The position numbers and the translations under genes were made by a program. Shown here in pieces: positions 42,915 to 53,834 of a DNA stretch of 64,000 nt. This stretch comes from Prionace glauca (Eukaryota; Chordata; Chondrichthyes; Carcharhiniformes; Carcharhinidae). The stretch is taken from contig CM075760.1 of NCBI GenBank assembly GCA_037974335.1, positions 5,639,432 through 5,703,431 on the forward strand, read 5' to 3'. Numbering within the stretch: position 1 is the first letter of the stretch; every line of letters starts with the position of its first letter. The notes beneath the pieces were generated by a model. That model was not told where the DNA came from. It saw nothing but the letters and a program-made list of their open reading frames with translations, and did not search any database.

Positions 42915-43172
42915 AGGATCATACCATTCGGCCCTTCAAACCTTCACTGACCATGCTGTCCGACTTAACTAAAACCCCCCATCCTTCCGGGACCATATCC
43001 CTCTATTCCCATCCTATTCATGTACTTGTCAAGTGATGTAAAAGTCACAACTGCATCCGCTTCTACTATCTCTCCCCAGCAGTGAGTTCCAGGAACCCAC
43101 TACTCTCTGTGTAAACAATCTGCCATGTCCATCTCCTTTAAACCTTGCCCCTCGCACCTTAAAGCATGCCTT
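42915..43172 (-). repeat. CR1 3' fragment
   Basis: 'CATTCGGCCCTTCAAACCTT' at one end and 'ACTACTCTCTGTGTAAACAA' typical of the FFTQRV region on the minus strand. Confidence 0.65.
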
Positions 43173-43179
43173 CATCGGC

Positions 43180-43620
43180 CGGAGCATTTTGTTGCTGAAC
43201 AGTATCTGAATCTCGATGTTACACCCATAGTATCTTCGCTCTGGCCTCGGCCTCAAATACTTTGTGTCAAATCAGAAATGATAAATTGTTTGATGCAATG
43301 CCAGGAAAGAAACTTCCCTATTTTGACACCTGCACATATCAGCAAGTCATCGAGTCTACAAGACAATTTAATAGGTTTAGGTGCAGACTAACATAGTTAA
43401 TCACCATCTGAAACATGCTAGGATGAGGGAAGTTTGTATGATTTCAGTTTGGTGCTGAATATTATCAGAATCTCGATGTTACAGTCATATTATCTTTGCT
43501 CTGACCTGAGCTTGAAATGCTTTCTCCAAAATCAGAAATGCTGACTTTTATGAAAATATTTACAAAATAGTGTAAAATCTCTAAGCCATGTTGAATTCTG
43601 TCCAAAATGTATTTGAGTTT
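43180..43620. repeat. Diverged copies of a tRNA-cluster spacer
   Basis: Two tandem diverged copies (from about 43190 and 43440) of a spacer that also follows the tRNA-Val copies at 48.85 and 51.84 kb (shared 'TGATTTCAGTTTG', 'CTCGATGTTA', 'GACTAACATAGTTAATCACC'). Confidence 0.65.
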
Positions 43621-43846
43621 AGCATTTATTTAATATCCTAATCTTATTAAATGATTTTTTTCCCGGAAAAAAATAACTTAAAATAGTCGGTTGCTTTTCA
43701 TTAGCAATTTCCTAACATTACTTTCTCCAGAGAAGCTGAAAATATGCTTGCCAGCATTTGTCTGAGTAAGTATAAAGCTGTTAAATACCTTTTTCATCGA
43801 AAGTAACAAGGAATTTGTGAACACCTTTTAAAACTTTGCATTGAGA

Positions 43847-43902
43847 GAACTAGGAATCTTCTGATCCGTAGTCAGACACGTTATCCATTGCGCCACCGGC
43901 CC
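43847..43902 (-). pseudogene. Truncated tRNA-Arg(ACG)
   Basis: The minus strand reads GGGCCGGTGGCGCAATGGAT through anticodon loop CTACGGA (ACG) and its stem, then departs after GATTCCTAGTTC. The T arm and 3' acceptor strand are missing. Confidence 0.75.
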
Positions 43903-44171
43903 ATATGGGAAAGTGGGATAGTTGTTACATATTAGCTCGACGTTTCGAAAGTTTCAGGCAGAAACATTGTGAAAAAGTTTGCGTTTACTTGTGAGGAAAA
44001 GGTCCGTTATTGGGATTGTCTTTATTCATTTACGATCATCTCTAATTGCCCTTGAATTGAGTAACAGCAGTTGAACGGGCTGGGAAATTCTCCTCTCGAT
44101 TAGGACTTGGTGATAAACTTAAATGAAACGCCCTTCAGCCAATCCATCATCTGTATTTGCAAATTAAAACA

Positions 44172-44243
44172 AGGTTCCACCGAGATTTGAACTCGGATCG
44201 CTGGATTCAGAGTCCAGAGTGCTCACCATTACACCACAGAACC
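44172..44243 (-). tRNA. tRNA-Gln(CTG)
   Basis: GGTTCTG acceptor start, box A TGGTGTAATGG, anticodon CTG in CTGGACTCTGAATCCAG, T arm CCGAGTTCAAATCTCGG. Acceptor 3' strand GGAACC has one mismatch with TCTG. A T4 stretch follows at about +4 on the minus strand. Confidence 0.85.
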
Positions 44244-44640
44244 CAATACAAAGTGACAATCTGAAAATCGTGGATCAATACTTGTGACAATTTGAACAGC
44301 AGGGAGAAATATCAGTCCCGTTGCACAATTATTCATATTTATATTTCCCTTGCTGGTTCCTCCTGTAAAAGCGAGTAGGCTCCCTTCCACTGCATTAAAT
44401 TTCACTGTAACTGACCACATTCAAACACCAATGTTTGTATCGAACTGACATAAACCTTACTGCAGTAAATCCACTGAATAACATCAGCTTATCATTGCTC
44501 TGCTTTCATCACACTGGAAGCCAATGTGAAAATATAAACAATTTCAAATCTTAACAGACAGGAAGGAGTGTGTGAGTGCGGACAATTGGCGCTGTGCACA
44601 TTCCTGTAACCAGTGTCTGGGAGAATCAGGCAGATGGGAT

Positions 44641-44676
44641 CCTGGGGGTCTCGTGGTTAGGATTCAGCGCTTTCAG
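44641..44676 (+). pseudogene. tRNA-Glu 5' fragment
   Basis: CCTGGGGGTCTCGTGGTTAG followed by GATTCAGCGCTTTCA matches the 5' half of tRNA-Glu(TTC), then similarity ends. No box B. Confidence 0.6.
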
Positions 44677-45303
44677 ATATCGCAGACTAGCCTCGATATG
44701 TGAAGATTTAATGCGTGTTTTTAACGTAAGAGTAAAAAGCTTTGGGGTTTTCCTTTATCCGACTTGCCAAGGACTTCTCATGCCCCCTACTAGCTCTCCT
44801 AAGCCCTATTTTTAACTCATTCCGAGTTAAGTTGTAACCCTATATAGGTATTATCAAGTGTTGAAAGTGGAACTTTGGCCTGGTGTCGCACTGGGTAGCA
44901 GCTTTGAAGAAATGTAGCAACTTAAAGCTTTTGCAGAATGGCATGATGCGTATTGTAGTGATATGAGTTGAGTGCAAGAGGCGGTGTGCAAATAATTTGA
45001 ATACGTTTTAAGTGTGTTTAGACTGATGTGGTGAAAGCAGAGGCTTATTTGGGAGAATGAGGCTGGGTGAGAGGGGGACTGTTGCAGAGTGCTTGTGTTT
45101 TGGAGGAAGGTTGAAAGTTTGAGATGCGGTTGTGAATGAAAGGAAGGTGTTGAACAGCATGAAAGGCTTGTGCGATGTTGCGTCTGAGATTTGAGTGAGA
45201 GCATTTGTGGGCATTTGGGGAATGAAAGGATAAAGTAAGGAAATTACAATGCTGCTGAGTGTGAAGGAATAGAGAGCATGTGGGGGTAGTAGCAGCAAGA
45301 GCA

Positions 45304-45374
45304 GCATTGGTGGTCCAGTGGTAGAATTCTCGCCTGCCACGCGGGAGACCCGGGTTCGATTCCCGGCCAATGCA
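45304..45374 (+). tRNA. tRNA-Gly(GCC)
   Basis: GCATTGG / CCAATGC acceptor fully paired, anticodon loop CTGCCAC (GCC), T arm CCGGGTTCGATTCCCGG. Clear box A and B. Looks functional. Confidence 0.95.
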
Positions 45375-45789
45375 AAGCTTCTTCTTTCGCCGTTCACTCT
45401 GTATATTGAAGCGAATCTCCTGTCAAAATTGGGGGAAAACAAGCGAAATATTAAGTCTTGGAAGTAAATCCTGAGGGAAATGGATCACAATATTCGGAAG
45501 GAGGTGCAGTTGTGAATGGTGTTATTGATGATTGAGTGGCAAATATTGGATCGTGAGGCTACTGGTGGTCAGTTCCCTTCCTGCCTGTGATAAGAGACAT
45601 GGATTCATTTTACCTGCCCGTTCACAGGAGAAACACACTACAGCAGTGCTGCAGGATCAACGGAACGAAAGAAACTTGTATAGAATTGTAAACAGTGCGG
45701 TCATGCTGCAGTTCTGGAACAGGTTTTCAGAAATAGAATTGTGGTCATTGACACACTAGTTTAGAATATATTGAGCTGCTGTTGTCTCA

Positions 45790-45810
45790 GTCTCTGTGGC
45801 GCAATGGGTC

Positions 45811-45846
<36 letters not shown>

Positions 45847-45863
45847 GAGACCACCCAGGGACG
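45790..45863 (+). tRNA. tRNA-Asn(GTT)
   Basis: GTCTCTG / CAGGGAC acceptor, anticodon loop CTGTTAA (GTT), T arm GGTGGTTCGAGACCACC. A T5 terminator follows at 45866-45870. Looks functional. Confidence 0.95.
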
Positions 45864-46040
45864 GATTTTTGCTATTTTTCTCACTATCAGCATTCACGGG
45901 CAAACAATTGCCTGCATCAACTCATTGAAAAGTCTGGAGCTACGAGAGAGAGTTTGGCAGTGTACAAGCTGAGACATTGTATATACCTCTGATACTGTGT
46001 GTGCCCTTGTATCTTTCGAGTTACCGGGATCTCTATATGT

Positions 46041-46086
46041 CTGCGTCTGAATCTAGTGTGCCCCTGCACACTAGATTCAGACGCAG
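46041..46086. repeat. Perfect 21-bp hairpin
   Basis: Arms 46041-46061 and 46066-46086 are exact inverse complements with a 4-base CCCT loop. It lies just before a GT microsatellite. Confidence 0.95.
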
Positions 46087-46140
46087 GGACATGTGTCCCT
46101 GAATCTGTGTATGCCCCCCTGTATCTCTGTAGGCTCCAAT

Positions 46141-46143
<3 letters not shown>

Positions 46144-46184
<41 letters not shown>
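46144..46184. repeat. (GT)n microsatellite
   Basis: About 20 uninterrupted TG/GT dinucleotides. Confidence 0.95.
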
Positions 46185-46185
<1 letters not shown>

Positions 46186-46189
46186 TATC

Positions 46190-47180
46190 CCTGTAAATGT
46201 CTGATTCTTTGTGCCTTTTTTAAGACTAAACCGTGAAAATGTCTGACAAACGAATTGCAGAGGGCAGAAATGTTTACCCAGAAAGATTCTGAATTTGATT
46301 TACGTCTGATAACTGCATCGAATGTACAATTTGAAGTCTCACATAATCCCAACTTCAATTTCCAGACATGATCTCCCAATGGGAAATGAAGAACACGATT
46401 TATCTGCGGTGCCTGGTTATAAAAAGGGCGAATACGCCAGTCGAGATCCTTCTATAAACTCCAATCTCAGACAATATCGTTCAATATTCATATTTCAGCA
46501 ACCGGTTCGCAGACTCACAAGAACCAGCGCCTGCAGTCGCTGTTTTCCGCCAGCAGATGGTGGTGTTGTACCATTTTAATCACAAGGTTAGTGCAGCAGG
46601 TTTGAGGAGATATTTGAGGAAAATTTATTTCCCTGTTTCCATGGAAAGGGAACAATCAGTAAAGCAATGGCGTTAATATCTCTGTCAGTAACATTCACAG
46701 GAAAATCTGGCCGAAGGATAGTGAATTTAATACTTGCATTCATATTTACCTTCCGGCTAGTGAACATGTCGATTACCAGCTAATTATTGAATAACCTTAC
46801 ATTTTAGTGATTTAAAGATTTGTCTATTTTATCATCCAGACATTATCAAATAATATTTCATTATAATTGGACACATGTCTCTTTTTCGCTGGATTTTCCA
46901 TTCCTTGGCGCTCATTTTTTTCCTTAATCCGTTCAGAAATCCAGCCCGAACCCTGCCTCTATAATATGTTCTGTGTGTATGAAAATATAGTTCCTTGTTA
47001 TAATTTTTGACTTTAGCACAATTCGAGCCCTAACTCACTCTGATCTAAAATTTCATCCACTTCATGAACTTTTTAGTTAATATCCATCTATTCTTCTCAC
47101 TCGCTCTTTGTTCGATTCCATCTATTGGACACATTTGATAGAAAAACAATTAGTGAGAAAGTGTCTGCTTTATTAGTGAT
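46190..47180. other. No recognised gene
   Basis: AT-rich spacer. Its first ~130 bases are paralogous to 63.32-63.79 kb. Confidence 0.5.
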
Positions 47181-47189
47181 ACACGGGTG

Positions 47190-47560
47190 TGTTCAGTAGT
47201 GCATGACATAGAGCCTAGCACAATAATATCTGAGATGGAGCCTAATGTAACGTAAGTGGACTCTTGACTAAGTAATAATAGTCCAGAGACGATGATTTGT
47301 AGCAGTTATCATGGCATGTCTACATGTATTAATAAATGAAGCGGCACGTAATGTACTGTAAACAGCTGCAAAGTCTATTGCAATAATGATTCAAATGAGT
47401 CAAACGTAGTATATAAAGAGACATGGCCTAGTGCAATACTGTACAAGACTGCACCAAATGTGTGATTGTAGTGAACACTGCCATGAACAGTCATAAATGA
47501 GACAAGGTTAATTGTAGTCCTTACAGAAGCAAAGCCCAGTGCATTAATAATGAAATTAAA
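47190..47560. repeat. Degenerate minisatellite-like tract
   Basis: Recurring diverged motif of the type GAGCCTAGYRCARTAATA at irregular 25-45-base spacing. A related tract lies at about 59.54-59.74 kb. Confidence 0.4.
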
Positions 47561-47620
47561 CTTCAGATTGCGTGATCATTGGTCACAAACTGGTTTAGAA
47601 TATATTGAGCTGCTGTCTCA

Positions 47621-47694
47621 GTCTCTGTGGCGGAAATGGTCAGCGCGTTCCGCTATTAACCGAAAGGTTGGTGGTTCGAGACCACCCAGGGACG
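47621..47694 (+). pseudogene. Duplicated tRNA-Asn with altered anticodon arm
   Basis: Copy of 45790-45863 together with its 5' flank (TTTAGAATATATTGAGCTGC). The anticodon loop is CTATTAA (ATT instead of GTT), the anticodon stem has a mismatch (TTCCG/CCGAA), and the D loop is changed. T arm and acceptor are intact. Confidence 0.75.
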
Positions 47695-47984
47695 GAATTT
47701 TATTATTTCCTCACCATCAGCATTCACGTTTAAACAGTTGCCTGTTGGCAATGGGTCCGTGGGTGCCAATAAAAAATAGCTGTCAATTGTTTCCGGCTGT
47801 ACTGTTATCTGGTATTACCAACATTATTTAATGACGATTGACTTCAAACATATTACATATAACATTATATACATATACACATATGTCTATCTGTACACCA
47901 TTACGTATATATATCTCATTATATATCTAAATGCTTCCATTATACTTTTAAACATATAAAAAAATTGAAAAATGAACTTGTGGC

Positions 47985-48195
47985 TGAGTATTTGTTCTAA
48001 TTCCATATTCCTGCTTCCATTCATTCCTGGAATGATCATAAATCTGTCTAACCCAAACTGAAATGTGTTCAATGATGGAGCATCAGAACCCTCTGGAGTA
48101 GAGAATTCCCAAGATTCACCAACCTTTGAGTGAAACAATTTCTCCTCATCTCAGTCCTAAATCATCAACGCCATATCCTGAGATTGTGTCCCTGT
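47985..48195 (-). repeat. CR1 3' fragment
   Basis: Minus-strand 'AGGAGAAATTGTTTCACTCA' (FFTQRV region) and nearby blocks. Confidence 0.6.
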
Positions 48196-48257
48196 GTAGA
48201 AATAAAACAAAATTCAGGTGGCTCATGGATAAATTAATATTTGAAAATGAGCAAGCT

Positions 48258-48329
48258 TCCCTGGTGGTCTAGTGGTTAGGATTCGGCGCTCTCACCGCCG
48301 CGGCCCGGGTTCGATTCCCGGTCAGGGAA
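48258..48329 (+). tRNA. tRNA-Glu(CTC)
   Basis: TCCCTGG / TCAGGGA acceptor, box A TGGTCTAGTGG, anticodon loop CTCTCAC (CTC), T arm CCGGGTTCGATTCCCGG. All stems paired. Only a short T3 run follows, so the terminator is weak. Confidence 0.95.
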
Positions 48330-48749
48330 TGTAGATTTATTGTTGTACAACAATCCTGTGTTACTTCCCGGTCTGCACCAGTTCTGTCGGAATCAGTATC
48401 AGGGAGATTTCCTCTTTAGTATCTGAATTGGAAATGTCACATTTCAAGAACAAAGAAAAAAGGTAGCGACAGGTTACAAAGCGCTGATGGTACAAATGCT
48501 GAGATTATTCGAAGAATGATGAAAATGATGCATTAATGAATGGGTAGAAATCATTGATCCCTTAGATATCTGCGAGACGAACGCTTTTAAATGTTGATGT
48601 TGGGGATAAGTTGTACAATCAGCTTGAAAGTAACGGTTATCTTCCTGAATTCAGTGACATGGGCTCTCAGGCTGACCATCGGAACCTGCAGCAACACAGC
48701 GCAGTTGAACATTGCAGACACGCAGATTTGCTGTATTAGTTTTCCAGTT

Positions 48750-48822
48750 GTTTCTGTAGTGTAGCGGTTATCACATTCGCTTCACACGCGAAAGGTCCCC
48801 GGTTCGAAACCGGGCAGAAACA
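48750..48822 (+). tRNA. tRNA-Val(CAC)
   Basis: GTTTCTG / CAGAAAC acceptor, anticodon loop TTCACAC (CAC), T arm CCCGGTTCGAAACCGGG. Looks functional. Confidence 0.93.
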
Positions 48823-49080
48823 TTCATTAATCTTGCTTCTGTCGGGGAAGGGAATTTATTTGATTTCAGTTTGTTGCGGCACATTATCCGAACCTCGATG
48901 TTAAAGACATGTTATCATTTCTCTGATTTCATCCTCAAATACTTTCTGTGAAATAAGGTGCACTGACGGGGAAGTTCGATTTTGACACCGAGCATTTATT
49001 CGCATCTCGTTCAGTCTCCAACAGAATTTAATGGGTTTATAGGGGCGCAGACAAATATGGTTATTCACCATCAGAAATTT

Positions 49081-49185
49081 CTAATAGTAGTGTCTGCTCA
49101 AACAGACAGATACAAGTAATACTGTAAGTGAACTGGAGGAAAAGGCGCACATTTCACAGAAGAATCACATGACGAAAACGACACT
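49081..49185 (+). repeat. 105-bp direct repeat, copy 1
   Basis: Identical base for base to 50501-50605. Confidence 0.95.
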
Positions 49186-49242
49186 GCGCACACTCCTGCA
49201 TTCAGTCTTACCACAGCAGTAAGGATCAAAATTTCAATCCAT

Positions 49243-49310
49243 TTCACTCGCGTTGGGATTCGAACCCACACCTCCACGGAGATTGGAGCCTTAGACCGCT
49301 CGGACATACA
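49243..49310 (-). pseudogene. tRNA-Leu pseudogene lacking its anticodon arm
   Basis: Diverged paralogue of the tRNA-Leu at 61563-61644 with matching flanks. The minus strand reads CGAGCGGTCTAAGGCTCCAA: the segment between the two TAAGG motifs, which includes most of the anticodon arm, is deleted. T arm GTGGGTTCGAATCCCAAC is retained. Confidence 0.8.
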
Positions 49311-49454
49311 ACCACATTGACATATGTCACAATCATATTATTTAATGGAAATGTTTCTGAAATTCGTTTAAAGAAATGGAGTTGGGAAAGGCCATCGGGA
49401 GGATTGAGCCTGATCCTTCTCTGAATCAGGTCAGCCTGAACTGTGTAACAAACA

Positions 49455-50500
49455 GAAATAGAACATAGAACAAAGAACATTACAGCACAAACAGGCCCTT
49501 CGGCCCTCGAGTTGCGCCGATCGCATCAACCCCACCAATCTATAGACCTATCTATAACCCCCAATCCCATTAAACCCCATATACTCATCCAGAAGTCTTT
49601 TAAAAGACCCCAGCGAGTTCGCCTCCACCACCGACGACGGCAGCCGATTCCAATCACTCACTACCCTCTGAGTGAAAAACTTACCCCTAACATCACCTCT
49701 GTACTTCCCTCCCCGCACCTTAAATCTGTGTCCTCTCGTAGCGACCATTTCAACCCGGGGAAATAGCCTCTGAGAGTCCACCCTATCTATTCCTCTCAAC
49801 ATTTTATAAACTTCTATCAGGTCGCCTCTCAACCTTCGCCTCTCCAGGGAAAAGAGTCCCAGCTCCCTCAACCTATCTTCATAAGGCATGCCTCCCAGTC
49901 CAGGCAACATCCTTGTAAATCTCCTCTGCACCCTTTCAATAGCTTCTACGTCTTTCCTATAGTGAGGCGACCAGAACTGCGCACAGTACTCCAAATGAGG
50001 CCTGACAAGGGTCCTGTAAAGTTGCAGCATTACCTCCCGACTCCTAAACTCAATCCCTCGATTAATGAAGGCCAGTACACCATACGCCTTCTTGACCACC
50101 TCCTCCACCTGCGAGGCCGATTTAAGAGTCCTGTGAACCCGGACCCCGAGATCCTTCTGCTCTTCAACGCTACTAAGACCCCTGCCCTTAATAGTGTACT
50201 CGTTCATCCCGTTGGTTCTGCCGAAATGGACTACTACACATTTATCCGCGTTGAAGTCCATCTGCCACTTCTCCGCCCATTCCTGCATCCTATCTATGTC
50301 CTGCTGCAACTTTTGACATCCTTCCAGACCATCCACAACACCGCCGACCTTCGTGTCATCAGCGAACTTGCTAACCCATCCCTCCACTTCCTCATCCAGG
50401 TCATTTATGAAAATGACAAACAACAAGGGTCCCAGAACAGATCCCTGGGGCACCCCACTGGTGACTGACCTCCATTCCGAAAAAGACCCATCCACAACCA
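49455..50500 (-). repeat. CR1-type LINE, RT to 3' end, 5'-truncated
   Basis: The minus-strand frame is open from about 50500 to 49548 ('VTSGVPQGSVLGPLLFVIF', 'SKFADDTKVGG', 'VVHFGRTNG', C-terminal 'GFNGIGGYR'), then the tail ATTCTTTGTTCTATGTTCTA. No stop within the retained RT; endonuclease and ORF1 absent. A different subfamily from the 31-kb copy. Confidence 0.9.
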
Positions 50501-50605
50501 CTAATAGTAGTGTCTGCTCAAACAGACAGATACAAGTAATACTGTAAGTGAACTGGAGGAAAAGGCGCACATTTCACAGAAGAATCACATGACGAAAACG
50601 ACACT
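50501..50605 (+). repeat. 105-bp direct repeat, copy 2
   Basis: Exact copy of 49081-49185 sitting between the 5'-truncated end of the CR1 and the resumed host sequence. Confidence 0.95.
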
Positions 50606-51077
50606 TTAAAATCGTCTCACTTTAGAAACACAATGAGCTGCACTGAAGGGACACCATCATTTAAACTGTCCTTAAACTCGTCGTTTCTCAATTTCCTGTT
50701 GCTCTGTTTTTTGAAGGGAAGTAGCGGGGGGTGGAGATGGCCTTCGCGTGATATTCGTCTCCATCGAGTATAGACTGAAGGCTCTGAAGAAGATGTCACA
50801 GCTTCTGAACTCTGGGGACTTACTGGGGGTGGGAGAACATTCTGACTGCCGGGTCCCGGAGTAACAAGGTAACACTGAGCTGGTGATGGCGGAACCCGGG
50901 TGTTCCAATGGTGCAACGCCATCGTTTTCACCACCATGGGCTCGATGACAGGTGTCAAGTGTGGAAATAAGCAGAGTATGTTTTTATAATGAGAAACCTG
51001 CCTATTGTGTGACGGAAGAGAAGAAAGAGAAAGGCTAAAATGAAGATGATCCGCTGATTGGGAAAGTCACTGTCAGC

Positions 51078-51117
51078 TTCCCTGTTGGATCAGTGGTTTG
51101 GATTCTGCACTGTGGCC
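51078..51117 (+). pseudogene. Decayed tRNA-Glu fragment
   Basis: TTCCCTGTTGGATCAGTGGT and GGATTCTGCACTGTGG match the 5' part of tRNA-Glu with several changes. Confidence 0.5.
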
Positions 51118-51257
51118 ACAAGTTTATATCACTTGTGTGTGATATAAGCATGGCAATGTGACGGAGAAACTTGTATTTGGTGAATAAAAAGACAGAAACA
51201 AAACAAAAGGCAGGTGGTTCATGGATAAATTAATATTTTATAAAGCGTTTACCAGCT

Positions 51258-51329
51258 TCCCTGGTGGTCTAGTGGTTAGGATTCGGCGCTTTCACCGCCG
51301 CGGCCCGGGTTCGATTCCCGGTCAGGGAA
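51258..51329 (+). tRNA. tRNA-Glu(TTC)
   Basis: Same as 48258-48329 except for the anticodon loop CTTTCAC (TTC). All stems paired. Flanks are a near copy of the 48.26-kb locus, offset by 3000 bases. Confidence 0.95.
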
Positions 51330-51735
51330 TGTAGATTTATTGCTGTGCAACAATCCTGTGTTACTTCCCGGTCTGCACAGTTCTGGCGGAATCAGTATCA
51401 GGGAGATTTCCTCTTCAGTCCCTGAATTGGAAATGTCAGATTTGAAGAACAAAGAAATAAGGGGAGCAACAGGATACAAAATGCGGATGATTATTGGAAG
51501 AAAGATGAAAATGATGTGTTAATGAATGGGCAGAAATCATTGCTCCCTTAGATATTTGCTGGACGAACGCTTTTAAATGTTGATGTTGGGGATAAGTTGT
51601 ACAATCAGCTTGAAAGTAACGGTTATCTTCCTGAATTCAGTGACATGGGCTCTCAGTCTGACCATCGGAACCTGCAGCAACACAGCGCAGTTGAACATTG
51701 CAGACAGGCAGGTTTCCTCTACCCTGTTTCCAGCT

Positions 51736-51808
51736 ATTTCTGTAGTGTAACGGTTATCACAGTCGCCTCACACGCGCAAGGTCCCCGGATCAAATCCGGG
51801 CAGGACCT
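51736..51808 (+). pseudogene. tRNA-Val(CAC) pseudogene
   Basis: Duplicate of 48750-48822. T loop GATCAAATC has lost the TTCGA core, the acceptor 3' strand (CAGGACC) no longer pairs with ATTTCTG, and the anticodon stem has a mismatch. Confidence 0.8.
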
Positions 51809-52261
51809 TTGATTAAGCTTTCTCATGTCGGGGAAGGGAAAATTGTTTGATTTCAGTTTGTTGCTTAACATTATCTGACCCTCGATGTTAACGACATGTT
51901 ATCACTGCTCTGATTTCACCCTCAAATGTTTTCTGAGAAATAAAGTGCACTGAGGGGAAAGTTCGATTTTGACACCGAGCATTTATTCGCATTTCGTTCA
52001 GTCCCCAACAGAATTTAATGGGTTTCTAGGTGCAGACTAATATGGTTAATCACCATCTGAAATATCTGATAGTAGTGTGTGCTCAAAAAGACAGAAACTA
52101 GTGATACTGGAAGTGTTTGCAGTCTCGATGTTGTGCTACTTGTTATAATTCACACTCAGTTACTCGTTTGAAAAGAATCATATTGAACTCGGAAAATTAA
52201 CTCCACATTTGTTTCAAGCCCTGCTGAGAAATTCCAGTCCTTCCTGTTTTTATTCCAGCAG

Positions 52262-53060
52262 GAATCATAGGAGGAGGAGCAGACCACTCGGTCCATCGAG
52301 ATTTCCACCATTCAATACCATCATGGCTGATATTGGGATACAACTTAGTTTTTCCACCAGCTCCCCAGATCCCTGAATTCTCTAAGAGATCAGAAACCTG
52401 TTTATCCCAACCTTAAATGTGCTCGATTATGGGGCATACATAACTGTCAGGCACAGAAAATAACAAAGATTCTTGCCCTTTGAGTGAAGTAATTTCTCCT
52501 TATCTTAGCCCTAAATGACCAGCCGGTGATCTGTGCAGCAGGGGGTTAGATTCCCGACCAGCAGAGAGAAAGAAAATCTCTCAGCCTCCATCCTATCAAA
52601 CCGAATCAGCACTGTGTAAGTTTAAATAGATCACCGCTTATTCTTCTAAACTCCAGAGAATTTCATCACAGGACAACTCACTGACCCCAGGGAACAATCT
52701 GGCGAACCTTCTCTTTACCGTTTCTAATGCAAAGCGTAAACATTTTTAAATGTGACTGTCACATCTGCGCAGAATATTCAACCTGGTTTCAACAAAACCC
52801 TGTGTAACAGCAGAAACACCTCGTTATTTTTAAACTCCAGTCTGCCGGCAATAAGAACAAAATGTAATTTCCCTTCCAATTATCTGCTGAACCAACATGC
52901 TAACTTTATACATTCCTTGTACAAAGGCATCTACTCTATTCTTAATATCAACATTTATATTTATCAGCTCGTCAAATACGTTCTGCTCTTTCGATTTCTT
53001 CTCCCAAAGAAGAATATCGTTTTGCTTTCCAAAATGGCACCTGATCTGCCCCTCCACTCA
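52262..53060 (-). repeat. Old CR1 fragment
   Basis: From the 3' region ('AGATCCCTGAATTCTCTAAG') to the 'LxxSLKFxNxEVF' region near 52840 on the minus strand. Many breaks. Confidence 0.65.
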
Positions 53061-53134
53061 TAAGAACACTCTGTTTCGCTTCTGAGTACGACTTACCTTT
53101 TTCCTGGAGTTTATATGAGCTAAACTTTGCCTGG

Positions 53135-53207
53135 AGGATCCAGCGAGAATTGAACTCGCGACCCCTGGTTTACAAGACCAGTGCTCTAACCACTGAGCTA
53201 TGGAGCC
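53135..53207 (-). tRNA. tRNA-Thr(TGT)
   Basis: GGCTCCA acceptor start, box A TAGCTCAGTGG, anticodon loop CTTGTAA (TGT), T arm GCGAGTTCAATTCTCGC. One acceptor mismatch (position 3-70, C with T). No T4 run was seen immediately downstream. Confidence 0.82.
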
Positions 53208-53834
53208 AAATGCTGCAAACTCCTTGCGGTACGAGTAACATTATCGGTGGATTGAGGAACAGGATGGGGTTTGAGGTGGGGGATTTTTGATGAATGTGGA
53301 AATGTCTGAGGTGGAGAGCAGAAAGTTAAAAGACGCAACTTGGATGTGACATGATTTGACATGTGTGCTTTGTGTGTATCTGACATCTATGTTGTGTATC
53401 TGACATGTATGTTCTTCAGAGTTTATCGTTAGTGTTACATCTCTGACTTCTCCAGCTCCGATGCCAGTTCATCCAGCTGGAAGATTTAGATGTTGTTCCC
53501 TTCACAGACGCTGTGGGGCGATTGATTTCTGCGTTTCTCCTGAGAGGAGAGATTCAGTGGGATGAGTGTGTTTGCTCTGGAATTCAGAATAATCAGAGAT
53601 GATCTTATTGAAACATCTGAAACTGAGAAACAGTGTGACATGAAAACCTTGAGAAGGTTTTTTCCCCCCGCCCCCTCCCCTGGCTAAATTGTTACGAACC
53701 AAAAAAAAGAAGGTGAATGATGTGAGAGGAGTTTGGAATGCTTGGGAAAGGTGAAGCTCAGAATTGAAAGATGTGAATGATCTAATTGATGATTGAGAGG
53801 GATGGATAGAAACTTTGGGGATTCTGCCTCAGCA

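Noticed and set aside
45008-45442. 144-codon minus-strand frame over the tRNA-Gly
   Set aside because: It runs through the tRNA on the opposite strand and has no recognisable domain.
52505-52570. tRNA-like TTAGATTCCCGACC block
   Set aside because: No box A at the right distance and no paired stems; lies within an old CR1.
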